59,228 nucleotides of DNA from Fidelibacterota bacterium (GCA_947476065.1 CANJPG010000014.1:1-59228), one strand, 5' to 3'; counted from the stretch's first letter, positions 35,843 to 45,061 are shown. Made by a program: numbers and translations. The notes: generated by a model not told the origin, from the sequence alone.

Positions 35843-36718
35843 TCAGGCCAGCTTCATCCAGGCCGGCTGATGCACCGTCACGCGCACCGTGCCGGCGTGC
35901 AATTCCCCACCGATTTTATCCAGCCGGACCAAGGCGAGCCCTTTGCCGTCGGCGGCACTTTTCATCTCGCCGGCCTCGGTGCCTTCGGCCGTGGTCAGCG
36001 GCGAGCCGGAGGCCGGTGTGTCGCCCGCAAAGCTCACCGGCATCAGGCGCTTCTTGATCAGCGCCCGGTAATGGGTGCGCGCGGTCAGTTCCTGGCCGAT
36101 GTAACAGCCTTTGTTGAAGTCCACGCCGGCCAGTTCCTCGAAGCCGTTTTCCAGCAGTAAGGCCTTGTCGACCTCCATGTCGCGGCTGCCATCGGGCAAG
36201 CCCAAGGCAAAGCGCGTGCTGTCGTATGCCTCTGGCGTGCTCTCGCTGAGTCCGAGTTTGGATAAGCCCGCGATCTGTTCGGCCAGCAGCGCCAAGCGCA
36301 TACCCGCGCCCACCACTCTGGGATCGGTGTAGATGACGCCGTCCCCGTGCCCCATCACATGGCCGGGCGTTTCGCTGGTCGCCAGTGCGGCACTGGCCCC
36401 TTCGCCGCAGGCGACACCCACCGTCAGCGTATCGTCGGCGGCCAGGGTCACCTTGGCGCGCAATTTATAGCGCGACAGGCGAGTCACCAGATCGTCGCGG
36501 CGCGCGCGTTCGCACTCCAGCAGGATGTGATCGTGATGGGGGACGGCGAAGAACTCGTGCAGGAACTTGCCCTGAGGGGTCAGGAAGGCAGCCCACACCG
36601 CCCCGCCGGCCTCAACCTTGGCCATGTCGTTGGACACCAAGCCCTGCAGGAAGCCCACGCGGTCCTCGCCGCGAACGGCGATCAGCGCGCGATGGGGCAG
36701 GAGGGTATAAAAGGGCAT
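35843..36718 (-). CDS. ygfZ: folate-binding YgfZ-family protein (Fe-S cluster assembly)
   Basis: GcvT-like protein of 291 residues that helps build or repair [4Fe-4S] clusters using tetrahydrofolate. The family signature KGCYIGQELTARTHYRA is present (K-G-C-Y-x-G-Q-E), preceded by FEELAGVDFN. The N-terminus (LLPHRALIAVRGEDRVGFLQ, GLVSNDM) is typical. Cytosolic. It is divergent to the glycosyltransferase run. The 160 bases between it and tspO hold nothing I recognise. Confidence 0.9.
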   Translation of the reverse strand: MPFYTLLPHRALIAVRGEDRVGFLQGLVSNDMAKVEAGGAVWAAFLTPQGKFLHEFFAVPHHDHILLECERARRDDLVTRLSRYKLRAKVTLAADDTLTVGVACGEGASAALATSETPGHVMGHGDGVIYTDPRVVGAGMRLALLAEQIAGLSKLGLSESTPEAYDSTRFALGLPDGSRDMEVDKALLLENGFEELAGVDFNKGCYIGQELTARTHYRALIKKRLMPVSFAGDTPASGSPLTTAEGTEAGEMKSAADGKGLALVRLDKIGGELHAGTVRVTVHQPAWMKLA

Positions 36719-36791
36719 GGGAAACCTCGAAACTGTGCGCTCTATGTAGCACTCCTTTGCTCCCCGGCAAGCCGGCGGCTATAACTTCCCC

Positions 36792-37952
36792 ATGCGCTAT
36801 GTATTCGTTGACGATTCCGCCCTGTCCTATGACGGCTATACCCCCATGCGCCGCCCGGTGGGCGGGGCCGAGAAGGCCGTGATCGGCCTGGCCTCGGCGC
36901 TGCAGGAGCGCGGCCACGAGGTCAAGGTGATCAACCGCGTCACCTATGCCCATATGGCCGAGGGCGCCTATTACACGCCCTTCGGCGATTCCATGGCGCC
37001 CAAGTCCGCCGACGTGCTCATCGCCTTGCGCAAACCCCAGCTCATGGGCACCCTGCGCTCGGCCACGCACCGGCTGCTGTGGGTGGTGGGCGCGCCCGAG
37101 TACCTGAGCGCATCGGCCAACGAACCGCTCTACGATTCCTTTGCCGCCTCGCTGCTTTTCATAGGCCGCAACCAGCAGCGCGCCTACAAAGGCAAAGTGC
37201 GCCACGCCGTCATCACGCCTGGCCTGCGCAGCGTCTACTACGAGCCCCCGGCGCCGCCGACGATGATGCCGTCCCATACGCCCGACGACTACGGTTACGA
37301 CCCGGCTGCCGAGCAAGCGCGCGAGGCCGAGCAGAAGGCCGCTGAGGAAGCCGCGCGCAACGCGCCGCCGCCGATCCCGCCGCCCCATGCGATCGTGACC
37401 ACCCATCCGCTGCAGGGCCTCGGCTGGCTGGTGGACCTGTGGACACGATTGATCCATCCGCAGATGCCAAGTGCGCGGCTGGCGGTCTATTCCGCCGTGC
37501 TGGGCAAGGGGCTCAAGGGCGAGGAAATCCCCACCACTATAATTCCCGTGCTGGAACAGGTGAAAGCCGCCGCCGCCGCCAATGTGGTAGTCGTCGATCC
37601 CAAGAACGACGACGGCATGGCCGAGGCTTACCGTGAATCCCGCGTCCACCTGTATCCGGGCGATGCACAGGATTACGCCTGCTGGACGCTGGCGGAATCG
37701 CAAGCCGCCGGTTTGCCGGCGGTCGCGCGCAATCTCGGCGGCACCGACGAACGCATCGACAACGGTTCGTCGGGCTACGTGGTCCCCGATGAGGCCGCCT
37801 TCGCCAACGTCGCGCTGCAGATCCTGGGCAATGACGACGTCTACAAAAACCTCAGCGCCGCCGCCGCCGATCCCGTGCGCCGACGTGTCTGGGCCATGGC
37901 AGCGGAGGAGTTGGATGCCTTCGTCGCCAGCCTTCCCCCCGGCAACACCTAA
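36792..37952 (+). CDS. glycosyltransferase (GT-B, GT4-like) with low-complexity insert
   Basis: Protein of 386 residues with a GT-B layout. The N-terminal domain shows RPVGGAEKAVIGLASALQER, GHEVKVINR, where GGAE-x(6)-L-A-x-A-L is typical of family 4. The C-terminal domain has the donor-site stretch YPGDAQDYACWTLAESQAAG, LPAVARNLGG (E-x7-E-like). Between them (about residues 155-205) is a non-conserved Pro/Glu/Ala-rich insert, including PAAEQAREAEQKAAEEAARN and APPPIPPP. First gene of a same-strand run (three glycosyltransferases, asnB, pyrC) with short gaps. Sugar and acceptor unknown. Confidence 0.75.
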   Translation: MRYVFVDDSALSYDGYTPMRRPVGGAEKAVIGLASALQERGHEVKVINRVTYAHMAEGAYYTPFGDSMAPKSADVLIALRKPQLMGTLRSATHRLLWVVGAPEYLSASANEPLYDSFAASLLFIGRNQQRAYKGKVRHAVITPGLRSVYYEPPAPPTMMPSHTPDDYGYDPAAEQAREAEQKAAEEAARNAPPPIPPPHAIVTTHPLQGLGWLVDLWTRLIHPQMPSARLAVYSAVLGKGLKGEEIPTTIIPVLEQVKAAAAANVVVVDPKNDDGMAEAYRESRVHLYPGDAQDYACWTLAESQAAGLPAVARNLGGTDERIDNGSSGYVVPDEAAFANVALQILGNDDVYKNLSAAAADPVRRRVWAMAAEELDAFVASLPPGNT

Positions 37953-37961
37953 GAGCAACAC

Positions 37962-38834
37962 TTGAATATCCTCTTCATCACCCATACGCGCATCGGCGAT
38001 GCGGTGATGTCGTCGGGTCTGCTGCGGCACCTAGTGGATACCTATCCCGACGCGCGATTCACCATTGCCTGCGGGCCTTTGGCCGCACCATTGTTCGCCA
38101 CCGTGCCGCGACTGGCCCGCATCATCGTCGTCAAGAAGCAGCGCTTTGACATGCACTGGCTCAGTCTGTGGACCCAGGTCCGCGGAACACAGTGGGACGT
38201 CGTCGTCGATCTGCGTCGCTCATTGATCAGCTACCTGATCCCCGTGCGAAAAAGATACGTCGTCGGTCCCATCGCGCCCGGCGTGCATCACGTCGCGCAC
38301 CTGACGCATCTGTTGGCGCTGCCCCAGCCCGCGCCGCCGTATATATATGTCGATGCCAAGCACCGGGCCGCTGCGGCCTTGTTGGTCCCCGACGGCCCGC
38401 CGGTGCTGGCCGTTGCCCCGATCGCTGCGACTCAGCGCAAGACCTGGCCGCCGGAACGCTTCGCCGCGCTTGTTGAACGCCTGCTCGCCGGTCCCTGCCA
38501 TGGCTGGCGCGTGGCCTTGATCGGGGGGCCTGGCGACGAAGCCCAAGCCGCGCCGCTGGTGGCGGCACTGCCGCAGGCCTTCGGCATTTTCAGCGAGCCC
38601 GATCTCCTGACAGTGCACGCCGCACTCGCTCGCTGCGGCGCCTTCATCGGCAACGACTCAGGCCTCGCCCATCTCGCCGCCTCGACCGGCATTACCACGC
38701 TTGCGCTATTCGGCCCTACCGACCCCGCGCGCTACGGCCCCTGGGGCGGGGCGGTGGTGCAGGCGGCGGGCGAGGACATGGCCAAGCTCACCGTCGATCA
38801 GGCCGCGACCGCCTTTGGGCACGTAATGGCATGA
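37962..38834 (+). CDS. glycosyltransferase family 9 (heptosyltransferase-like)
   Basis: Protein of 290 residues starting at a TTG (37962), nine bases after the previous gene. The N-terminus NILFITHTRIGDAVMSSGLL is the GT9 pattern (R-I/L-G-D-x-V). The C-terminal half has PIAATQRKTWPPERFAALVE, VALIGGPGDEAQ and FIGNDSGLAHLAAS, TLALFGPTDPARYGP, the family nucleotide-sugar site. GT9 enzymes add heptose or other sugars to the lipopolysaccharide core. Likely part of cell-surface glycan synthesis. Length is slightly short for the family. Confidence 0.85.
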   Translation: MNILFITHTRIGDAVMSSGLLRHLVDTYPDARFTIACGPLAAPLFATVPRLARIIVVKKQRFDMHWLSLWTQVRGTQWDVVVDLRRSLISYLIPVRKRYVVGPIAPGVHHVAHLTHLLALPQPAPPYIYVDAKHRAAAALLVPDGPPVLAVAPIAATQRKTWPPERFAALVERLLAGPCHGWRVALIGGPGDEAQAAPLVAALPQAFGIFSEPDLLTVHAALARCGAFIGNDSGLAHLAASTGITTLALFGPTDPARYGPWGGAVVQAAGEDMAKLTVDQAATAFGHVMA

Positions 38835-38909
38835 AAAACAGGGCGAAATCCCGCTGGTAATCACTTGGCTTCGGGCCCTCAGCAAGGCACAGTTAAGGCC
38901 AGCATAGGT

Positions 38910-39998
38910 ATGAGGACGCCGGTGAAAGTTTTCCATCTGATGTCGGGCGCCCCCTACGGCGGCATCGAGCGCCAGGCCCTGCGGCTGGCGGGTGTGCTCG
39001 CCCGCGCGGGCGTCGAGCAGCGCGCCATGTTCGACCGCAACCCGGCGCGTGCAAAGCAATACGAAGCCTTGGGCGTTCAGGCCATCGAGATGGACTTCCC
39101 CAGCCGCTTTGCGTTCCTCGATCGGCGCAACATCAACTCCGTCATCCGCCGCTTCGCCCCCGACGTCGTCATTTCCTGGACGCCCGATGTCGCCGAGTTG
39201 GTGCAGAAGGACGGTTTTGTCCACATGGCGCGCCTGGGCACCGACTTCAATCATGAAGCGCTCTTGAACAAGTGCCACCACATCTTCACGCCGTCGCAGA
39301 CCCGGGCTGATGCTGCCATGGTCGCCGGCTGGTCGGTGCAGCAGGTGCATGTGCTACCTCACATCCCCATGCTGCCCGAGGAAATGGACACGCCGGCCCT
39401 AAACCGCAAGGCGGTGTATACGCCGCCGACGGCGAAACTGATTTTCACGTCCATGCGCCTTACCAAGAACACCGGGCTCGAAACTCTGCTCGATGCCGTC
39501 GCGCGGCTGTCGGGCTATTACCTCTGGATCGCCGGCGACGGCGCCGACCGCGAAGCCATGGAGGCCGCCGCCCACGAACGCGGCGTGAAGCCGCGTGTGC
39601 GCTTTCTCGGATGGCATGACAACCTCGTGCCGTATCTCACGGCCTGCGATGTCTTTGTCTATCCGTCGAAACAGGACGACGTCGGTGACGCGGTGGTCGA
39701 AGCCTGGGCCGCCCGCGCGCCGGTGATCGCAGCCGACAGTTTAGGGCCGGGCCTGTTGATCAAGCACAAGGAGAGCGGTTTCCTCGTGCCGGTGGGTGAC
39801 GCCATCAGTATGGCCGAAGCCATCAAACTGGTGGTGGCAGACGTGCCGCTGGTCATGAACCTGCGCGGCCACGGCATCAAGGCCTTCACCGAGACCTTCG
39901 CCATGGACAAGGTGGCGCCCCAATACCTCGATCTCCTGAATCGCATCACCACCAAGTCCTCTACGCCGTCGATGCAATCCCTCATGGCCGGTCCGTAG
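38910..39998 (+). CDS. glycosyltransferase family 4
   Basis: Protein of 362 residues from the ATG at 38910; an upstream TTG (38865) is unlikely. The N-terminus KVFHLMSGAPYGGIERQALR has the GGIE loop of GT4. The C-terminal domain reads TSMRLTKNTGLETLLDAVAR, LWIAGDGADREAMEAAA, VRFLGWHDNLVPYLTACDVF, VYPSKQDDVGDAVVEAWAAR, with the donor-binding E-x7-E-like pair replaced by D-x-G-D-A-V-V-E. It probably adds a hexose to a polysaccharide or lipid-linked glycan. Followed after six bases by asnB. Confidence 0.87.
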   Translation: MRTPVKVFHLMSGAPYGGIERQALRLAGVLARAGVEQRAMFDRNPARAKQYEALGVQAIEMDFPSRFAFLDRRNINSVIRRFAPDVVISWTPDVAELVQKDGFVHMARLGTDFNHEALLNKCHHIFTPSQTRADAAMVAGWSVQQVHVLPHIPMLPEEMDTPALNRKAVYTPPTAKLIFTSMRLTKNTGLETLLDAVARLSGYYLWIAGDGADREAMEAAAHERGVKPRVRFLGWHDNLVPYLTACDVFVYPSKQDDVGDAVVEAWAARAPVIAADSLGPGLLIKHKESGFLVPVGDAISMAEAIKLVVADVPLVMNLRGHGIKAFTETFAMDKVAPQYLDLLNRITTKSSTPSMQSLMAGP

Positions 39999-40004
39999 CC
40001 GCCG

Positions 40005-41750
40005 ATGTGCGGCATCGCCGGCATCATGAGCGCGGCGTCGCCGGCGGAAGACACCTTGGCGCGGCTCGCCCGGGCCTTGGCGCATCGCGGTCCTGATGGA
40101 CACGGCAGCGTGTCGCGCGATGGCGTGGCGCTGGTGCACACCCGGCTGTCGATCATCGACCTGGCCCATGGCGTGCAGCCCTTCATGGCGCAAGATGGCG
40201 TGGCGCTGATCGCCAACGGCGAGATCTACAACGACACCGATCTGCGCCGCGAGCTTGGCCCAGCCGACTTCACTACCGGCTCGGATTGCGAAAGTATCCT
40301 GCACCTCTATCGCCGTGAGGGTGAGGGCTTCGCCGCCAATTTGCGCGGTATGTACGCCGTGGCGATCCACGATCCGGCGAAAAAACGCCTGGTGCTGGCG
40401 CGCGACCCATTCGGGATCAAGCCACTCTATTACATCGAAGCCGCCGAAGGATTCTTCTTCGCTTCGGAGCCCCAGGCGCTGCTCAAGGCTGGCCTGGTTG
40501 CGCCGCGCCTTGATCTTGATGCGGTGGACGAGATGCTGGCGTTGAATTACTCGACCGGCCTCGACACGCCCTTCGCGGGTATCAAGCGCGTCGCCCCCGG
40601 CGAAACCCTGATCGTCGAGGGCACGCGTATTGTCAAACGCCTGCAACAGCCAGCCTTGCCGGCATCCGAGACCGCCGCGCGCAGCGATGCCGAGGCGCTG
40701 AAGGCCTTCGGCGATGTCTGGCGTGACAGCGTTTACGTCCACCAGCGGGCCGACGTGCCGTACGGCATGTTTCTCTCAGGCGGTATCGATTCCGCCGCCG
40801 TTTTGGCGATGATGGCGCAGCTCAACGAACGCCCGGTGCTGGCGTTTACGGCTGCCTTTCCGGGTACCGATGCCCACGACGAGCGCGACGGTGCGCGCAA
40901 GGCGGCCACGGCGGCCCATGCGCGCCACGTGGAGATCGAAGTCACTGCCGATGATTTCTGGCGCAGCCTGCCGGCCATCGCTGCCGCCATGGACGATCCC
41001 GCTGCCGACTACGCCATCGTGCCCACATATCTGTTGGCCCAAGCCGCGGCGCGCGAGGTGAAGGTCGTGCTGTCGGGTGAGGGTGGCGACGAATTGTTCG
41101 CGGGCTATGGCCGCACCCGCGCGGCTTTGCGGCCGTGGCCTTTCGCGAAACAGCCATGGCGGCGACACAGCTTCGTCAATTTCCCCGGCCTGCGCCTGCA
41201 AACCGATTGGCATGCGGACATCGCGGACATCGAACGCAAGGCCGTCGCGCGCTACGGCAAAGGCCTCAAGGCGTTGCAGGCCGTCGATTGCGCGGCTTGG
41301 TTGCCCAACGATCTGTTGCTGAAGGTGGACCGCTGCCTCATGGCCCACGGCGTCGAGGGCCGCGTGCCGTTTCTCGATCCGCGTGTGGCTGCCTTTGCCT
41401 TCAACCTGCCAGACAGCCAAAAGATCCGCGGCCGGCGCGGTAAATGGCTCTTGCGCCAATGGTTGTCCGAGAATTTCCCCGCGACTGATGCCTTTGCGAA
41501 AAAGCGCGGTTTCACGGTGCCGGTCGGCGCTTGGATTGCCGCCCAGGGCAAACGGCTGGGCCCGCTGGTCGCCCGTCAGCCGGGCATCACGGAAATTTGC
41601 CAGCCAGGCAGCGTCGAAGCGCTTTTTGGCGGCGTCACTCAGGGCACCGCCGGCCAGGCCTGGACGTTGTTGTTCTATGCTTTGTGGCACCATCACCATA
41701 TGATCGGGGCTGCAAGCAGCGGCGACGTATTCGAGACATTGGCGAGTTGA
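40005..41750 (+). CDS. asnB: asparagine synthase (glutamine-hydrolysing)-type amidotransferase
   Basis: Two-domain class II amidotransferase of 581 residues. Cys2 (MCGIAGIM) is the glutaminase nucleophile, with LAHRGPDGHG and IANGEIYN following. The synthetase domain has the ATP-pyrophosphatase motif LSGGIDSA and LSGEGGDELFAGYGR. Either a true asparagine synthetase or a specialised amidotransferase modifying sugars; the glycosyltransferase neighbours favour the second, as asnB-like genes sit in many surface-polysaccharide clusters. Overlap-free but tight: six bases after the GT4 gene and two before the next ATG. Confidence 0.88.
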   Translation: MCGIAGIMSAASPAEDTLARLARALAHRGPDGHGSVSRDGVALVHTRLSIIDLAHGVQPFMAQDGVALIANGEIYNDTDLRRELGPADFTTGSDCESILHLYRREGEGFAANLRGMYAVAIHDPAKKRLVLARDPFGIKPLYYIEAAEGFFFASEPQALLKAGLVAPRLDLDAVDEMLALNYSTGLDTPFAGIKRVAPGETLIVEGTRIVKRLQQPALPASETAARSDAEALKAFGDVWRDSVYVHQRADVPYGMFLSGGIDSAAVLAMMAQLNERPVLAFTAAFPGTDAHDERDGARKAATAAHARHVEIEVTADDFWRSLPAIAAAMDDPAADYAIVPTYLLAQAAAREVKVVLSGEGGDELFAGYGRTRAALRPWPFAKQPWRRHSFVNFPGLRLQTDWHADIADIERKAVARYGKGLKALQAVDCAAWLPNDLLLKVDRCLMAHGVEGRVPFLDPRVAAFAFNLPDSQKIRGRRGKWLLRQWLSENFPATDAFAKKRGFTVPVGAWIAAQGKRLGPLVARQPGITEICQPGSVEALFGGVTQGTAGQAWTLLFYALWHHHHMIGAASSGDVFETLAS

Positions 41751-41752
41751 GC

Positions 41753-43078
41753 ATGGGCTTTGATCTGGTCATCCACGGCGGCACGGTGTTTACCCCCGGC
41801 GGTCCGGTTGCTACCGACGTCGGCGTGAAAGACGGCAAGATTGCCGCCATCGGCCCTCTGACGCCCGGCAGCGGCGCGCAAGCGTTCGATGCCACGGGGC
41901 TGACCGTTCTCCCGGGCCTCATCGACGAGCAGGTGCATTTCCGCGAGCCCGGGCCCACGCACAAGGAAGACCTTGAAAGCGGCACGCGCGGCGCGGCCCT
42001 GGGCGGCATCGTCGCTGTCTTCGAGATGCCCAATACCGATCCCGCCACCACCACTGAAGCGGCCATCAACGACAAGATCGCCCGCGCCACCGGGCGCTGC
42101 TGGACCGATTTCGCCTTTTATGTTGGCGCGTCGCCCGAGAACGCCGAGGAACTGGGCACGCTCGAACGCCTGCCCGGCTGCTGCGGCGTCAAGATGTTCA
42201 TGGGCTCCTCCACCGGCACGTTGCTGGTGGCCGACGACGAAAACGTGGCCCGTGTGCTCCGGTCGGGGTCGCGCCGCGTCACCGTGCACAGCGAGGACGA
42301 CTTTCGCCTGCAGGAACGCGCCGGCATGGTGGCCGGCGGCGCCGATGTCTCAATGCATCCCGAATGGCGCGACGTGGAGACCGCCGTGCGTTCGACACAA
42401 CGGCTGCTGAGCCTTGCGCGCGCCAATCACCGCCGCGTGCACGTGCTGCACGTCACCACGGCGGAAGAGATGGCGCTCCTGGCCCAGCACAAGGACATCG
42501 CCACGGTCGAAGTGTTGCCGCAACATCTCACGCTGGCGGCGCCCGAGTGCTACCAGCGCCTGGGCACCCTCGCGCAGATGAATCCGCCGATCCGCGAGGC
42601 GCGTCACCGCGATGCCCTGTGGCAGGCGCTTAATGACGGCGTCATCGATTGCATCGGCTCCGACCACGCCCCGCATACGCTCGAGGAAAAGGCTAAGCCC
42701 TATCCGCGCAGTCCCTCGGGTTTGACGGGTGTGCAGACCACTGTGCCGGTGATGCTCAACCACATCGCCGAAGGGCGCCTAACCCTGCAGCGCCTCGTCG
42801 ATCTGATGAGCGCTGGCCCCGCCCGCATTTTCGGCATCGCCGGCAAGGGCCGCGTGGCCCTGGGCTACGACGGCGATTTCACCGTCGTCGATCTGAAAGC
42901 CAAGCGCACCATCACCAACAAATGGATTGCCAGCCGCACCGGCTGGACGGCCTTCGACGGTATGGCCGTTACCGGCTGGCCCATGGCCACCATTGTGCGC
43001 GGCCACATCGTCATGCGCGACGATGAACTGCTGGAGCGGCCCGTCGGCGCCGCTGTGCGGTTTCAGGAAACGCTTTAA
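41753..43078 (+). CDS. pyrC: dihydroorotase-like cyclic amidohydrolase
   Basis: Amidohydrolase of 441 residues, class I dihydroorotase/allantoinase type. Core motifs: LPGLIDEQVHFREPGPTHKE, VAVFEMPNTDPATT, GVKMFMGSSTG with the carbamylated lysine, HVLHVTTAEEM and CIGSDHAPHTLEEK with the catalytic Asp. In the first metal site the usual H-x-H-F-R-E-P-G is Q-V-H-F-R-E-P-G, so one zinc ligand is a glutamine. I recall this form in a recognised alphaproteobacterial clade annotated as dihydroorotase, so it may still act in pyrimidine synthesis or be a PyrC-like homologue. Two bases after asnB; its stop overlaps the convergent cytochrome gene. Confidence 0.83.
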   Translation: MGFDLVIHGGTVFTPGGPVATDVGVKDGKIAAIGPLTPGSGAQAFDATGLTVLPGLIDEQVHFREPGPTHKEDLESGTRGAALGGIVAVFEMPNTDPATTTEAAINDKIARATGRCWTDFAFYVGASPENAEELGTLERLPGCCGVKMFMGSSTGTLLVADDENVARVLRSGSRRVTVHSEDDFRLQERAGMVAGGADVSMHPEWRDVETAVRSTQRLLSLARANHRRVHVLHVTTAEEMALLAQHKDIATVEVLPQHLTLAAPECYQRLGTLAQMNPPIREARHRDALWQALNDGVIDCIGSDHAPHTLEEKAKPYPRSPSGLTGVQTTVPVMLNHIAEGRLTLQRLVDLMSAGPARIFGIAGKGRVALGYDGDFTVVDLKAKRTITNKWIASRTGWTAFDGMAVTGWPMATIVRGHIVMRDDELLERPVGAAVRFQETL

Positions 43079-43821
43079 AGCGAATTCAAATACGCCAGCA
43101 GGTCGGCGATTTCCTTGTCCGTGGGATCGCTCGCCGTGCCGGCTTTCTTCGTGCTCACGGCCCACATGGCCTTCGCCGCGTCTTCCAGGCTTTCGGTGCG
43201 GCCATCGTGGAAATAGGGCGCGGTCTGTGACACCGCCCAAAGCGCCGGGACCTTGAATTTTGCACCGGTGCCGACATCCTCCGGCTCGGCTTTGTCGAAG
43301 CTGCCGGGCACGTGACAGGCGCCGCAGCCGCCTTTGCCGGTAAATAGCGCAAAGCCGCGTTTGACGGCTGCCGGGGCCTTTTTGGCCGGCACGCCATCGT
43401 CGTCGATGTTTCCGGTTTTAGGTGGGGCCAGCGAACGCACATAAGCCGCAAGGGCCGCCAGCGTTTCCGGGGTCGGCTCGGCGCCCTTCATGCGGTTGAC
43501 GATGATGGCGCGGATATTGCCCTCCAGCGCCGGCGCGGTGCCGGCCCAAGCATAGACCGAGCGGCGGCCCGCGCCCCACAAGGTCGGCGTGCTGCGCCCG
43601 TCGGGCGTGCCGTCTTTAACCGCATTGAGGCCGACATAAGTCTTATTGTCGGTATGGCCGTTGTTGGGGTGGCAGTTCACGCAGGCGGCCCCGGTGCTCG
43701 ACAGCTTGGCATCTGCAAATAATTTGCGGCCTTTTTCGATCAGCGCCGCGTCGGCTGCAAAGCCGGCGGTGGCGGCGAAACAGGTAAAGCTAAGGAGGGC
43801 CGCTCTCAGAACGTGGCGCAT
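43075..43821 (-). CDS. di-heme c-type cytochrome (cytochrome c peroxidase-like)
   Basis: Exported protein of 248 residues with signal peptide MRHVLRAALLSFTCFAATAGF. Two heme-binding motifs, CVNCH (about residue 47) and CGACH (about 166), and downstream PALWAVSQTAPYFHDGRTES, a pattern of bacterial cytochrome c peroxidases and MauG relatives. It is shorter than true CcpA (about 330 aa), so it is a reduced di-heme form; peroxidase activity is not certain. Periplasmic electron carrier or enzyme. The stop shares bases with the stop of pyrC on the other strand. Confidence 0.87.
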   Translation of the reverse strand: MRHVLRAALLSFTCFAATAGFAADAALIEKGRKLFADAKLSSTGAACVNCHPNNGHTDNKTYVGLNAVKDGTPDGRSTPTLWGAGRRSVYAWAGTAPALEGNIRAIIVNRMKGAEPTPETLAALAAYVRSLAPPKTGNIDDDGVPAKKAPAAVKRGFALFTGKGGCGACHVPGSFDKAEPEDVGTGAKFKVPALWAVSQTAPYFHDGRTESLEDAAKAMWAVSTKKAGTASDPTDKEIADLLAYLNSL

Positions 43822-43888
43822 GAATATCCCCTGGTTGATCGTGGAGAGGACAATCTATCTGAAAGCCACATAGAAAAGTCAGTGCAAA

Positions 43889-43919
43889 AAAAGGGGCGTG
43901 CCACAACAGCACGCCCCTT
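43889..43919 (-). terminator. Rho-independent terminator of the MBL-fold gene
   Basis: Perfect 11-bp stem AAGGGGCGTGC (43891-43901) with GCACGCCCCTT (43909-43919) and a seven-base loop. On the minus strand it ends in seven or more T (A-run at 43886-43892). It lies 35 bases past the MBL gene. Confidence 0.9.
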
Positions 43920-43953
43920 CATCTGTAACAGCTGCGAAAGAGGATATTACCCG

Positions 43954-44955
43954 CTATTTCCCCATGGCCTTCGACCAGGCGATCTGGCCGGTCAGGCACT
44001 CGGCTTTGATCTCCATAGTCTTCTGCGTGGCTTCCGCGCCGATCACCAGCGGATTGTTGGGCGAGGAACCTTGCGCGTTTTTGCGGGCCGTCAGGTCGTA
44101 GAAGAACTCATGGGTGTTGAGAATGCCCACGGCCCCCGCCGCCTTGGCCGCATCGCGGAACTTGAGGGCTGAGTCACGCATGTTGGTCACGGCGGCAGTG
44201 GTGCTGGGAAAGGCGGTGCCGCCCCACATGGCCATGAGGCGCGTCGTGCCGTTGTCGCGTACCGGCACGATCGACGACACGGTGCCCGGCGTATGGCCCG
44301 GCGTGATCACAACCTGCACCGTGGTATCGCCCACAGTGACCTTCTGGCCGTCGATCAGCACGCGGTCTTTTTTCGGCGGCACGGTGCCGTCAGGGCGCGC
44401 GGGCGCGGCCGCCATCAGGTCCCAATCGGAAGCGCTGAGGGCCACAGGGGTCTTATATTTGTCCTGCATGTATTTGGCGCCGCCGAAGTGGTCGTAGTGG
44501 CCATGCGTGACGATCATCAGCTTGATATCGGCGGGATTGAGGCCAAACTTCTTCATGCCCGGCTCGAAGATGGTTTCCATTTCCGCCGAGTTATTGAGCG
44601 CGTCCCAGGCAATCAGGCCGTCGCTGGTTTTGAGCACGAACATCCCGACGAAGCCTGTGCCGAAGAGATACAGGTTGTCGAAGTATTGAACCGCCGGCAC
44701 GGGGTCGGTCATCGGCTTCGAGGTGTACTTGCCGACCAGGGCCGAGGCGTGGGACGGGGTCATGCACCAGTATCCCTCAGCAGCCATCTTCGACAGCAGC
44801 GGGTTGGTGCCGGCGATCTCCTTGGCCTTCGCAACGTGGCCGGCAATTTCAGCGGGCTCCGGCGGATCGATCACCGGAGCGCGCTGCGCGTAGGCAAAAC
44901 TCGTGAACGCGAGAGCCGCGATACCGGTCGTGAGAATAGAAAGTGACTTTGGCAT
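43954..44955 (-). CDS. exported MBL-fold (subclass B3-like) metallohydrolase
   Basis: Protein of 333 residues with signal peptide MPKSLSILTTGIAALAFTSF; the start at 44955 follows GGGAGG. The metallo-beta-lactamase zinc sites are complete: IVTHGHYDHFGGAKYM (HxHxDH), ITPGHTPGTVS (third His) and LNTHEFFYDL (last His). The order resembles subclass B3 (L1/FEZ/GOB) enzymes and their non-lactamase relatives. The mature N-terminus is about 60 residues before the fold. Could hydrolyse beta-lactams, but many environmental B3-like proteins do not. Monocistronic with its own terminator. Confidence 0.85.
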   Translation of the reverse strand: MPKSLSILTTGIAALAFTSFAYAQRAPVIDPPEPAEIAGHVAKAKEIAGTNPLLSKMAAEGYWCMTPSHASALVGKYTSKPMTDPVPAVQYFDNLYLFGTGFVGMFVLKTSDGLIAWDALNNSAEMETIFEPGMKKFGLNPADIKLMIVTHGHYDHFGGAKYMQDKYKTPVALSASDWDLMAAAPARPDGTVPPKKDRVLIDGQKVTVGDTTVQVVITPGHTPGTVSSIVPVRDNGTTRLMAMWGGTAFPSTTAAVTNMRDSALKFRDAAKAAGAVGILNTHEFFYDLTARKNAQGSSPNNPLVIGAEATQKTMEIKAECLTGQIAWSKAMGK

Positions 44956-45061
44956 ATTCCCGTTCCTCCCCTGATGAATACCCAAGCGCATCTAGTGTAG
45001 CGGAACCTGCCTGCGCGTTGCTAGGCTGGCAGCGCACGCTTGACCCAGCCGGACACGATTC

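Noticed and set aside
43954-44955. Calling the MBL-fold protein a beta-lactamase resistance gene
   Set aside because: Zinc ligands fit subclass B3, but many exported homologues are not lactamases and sequence alone cannot decide.
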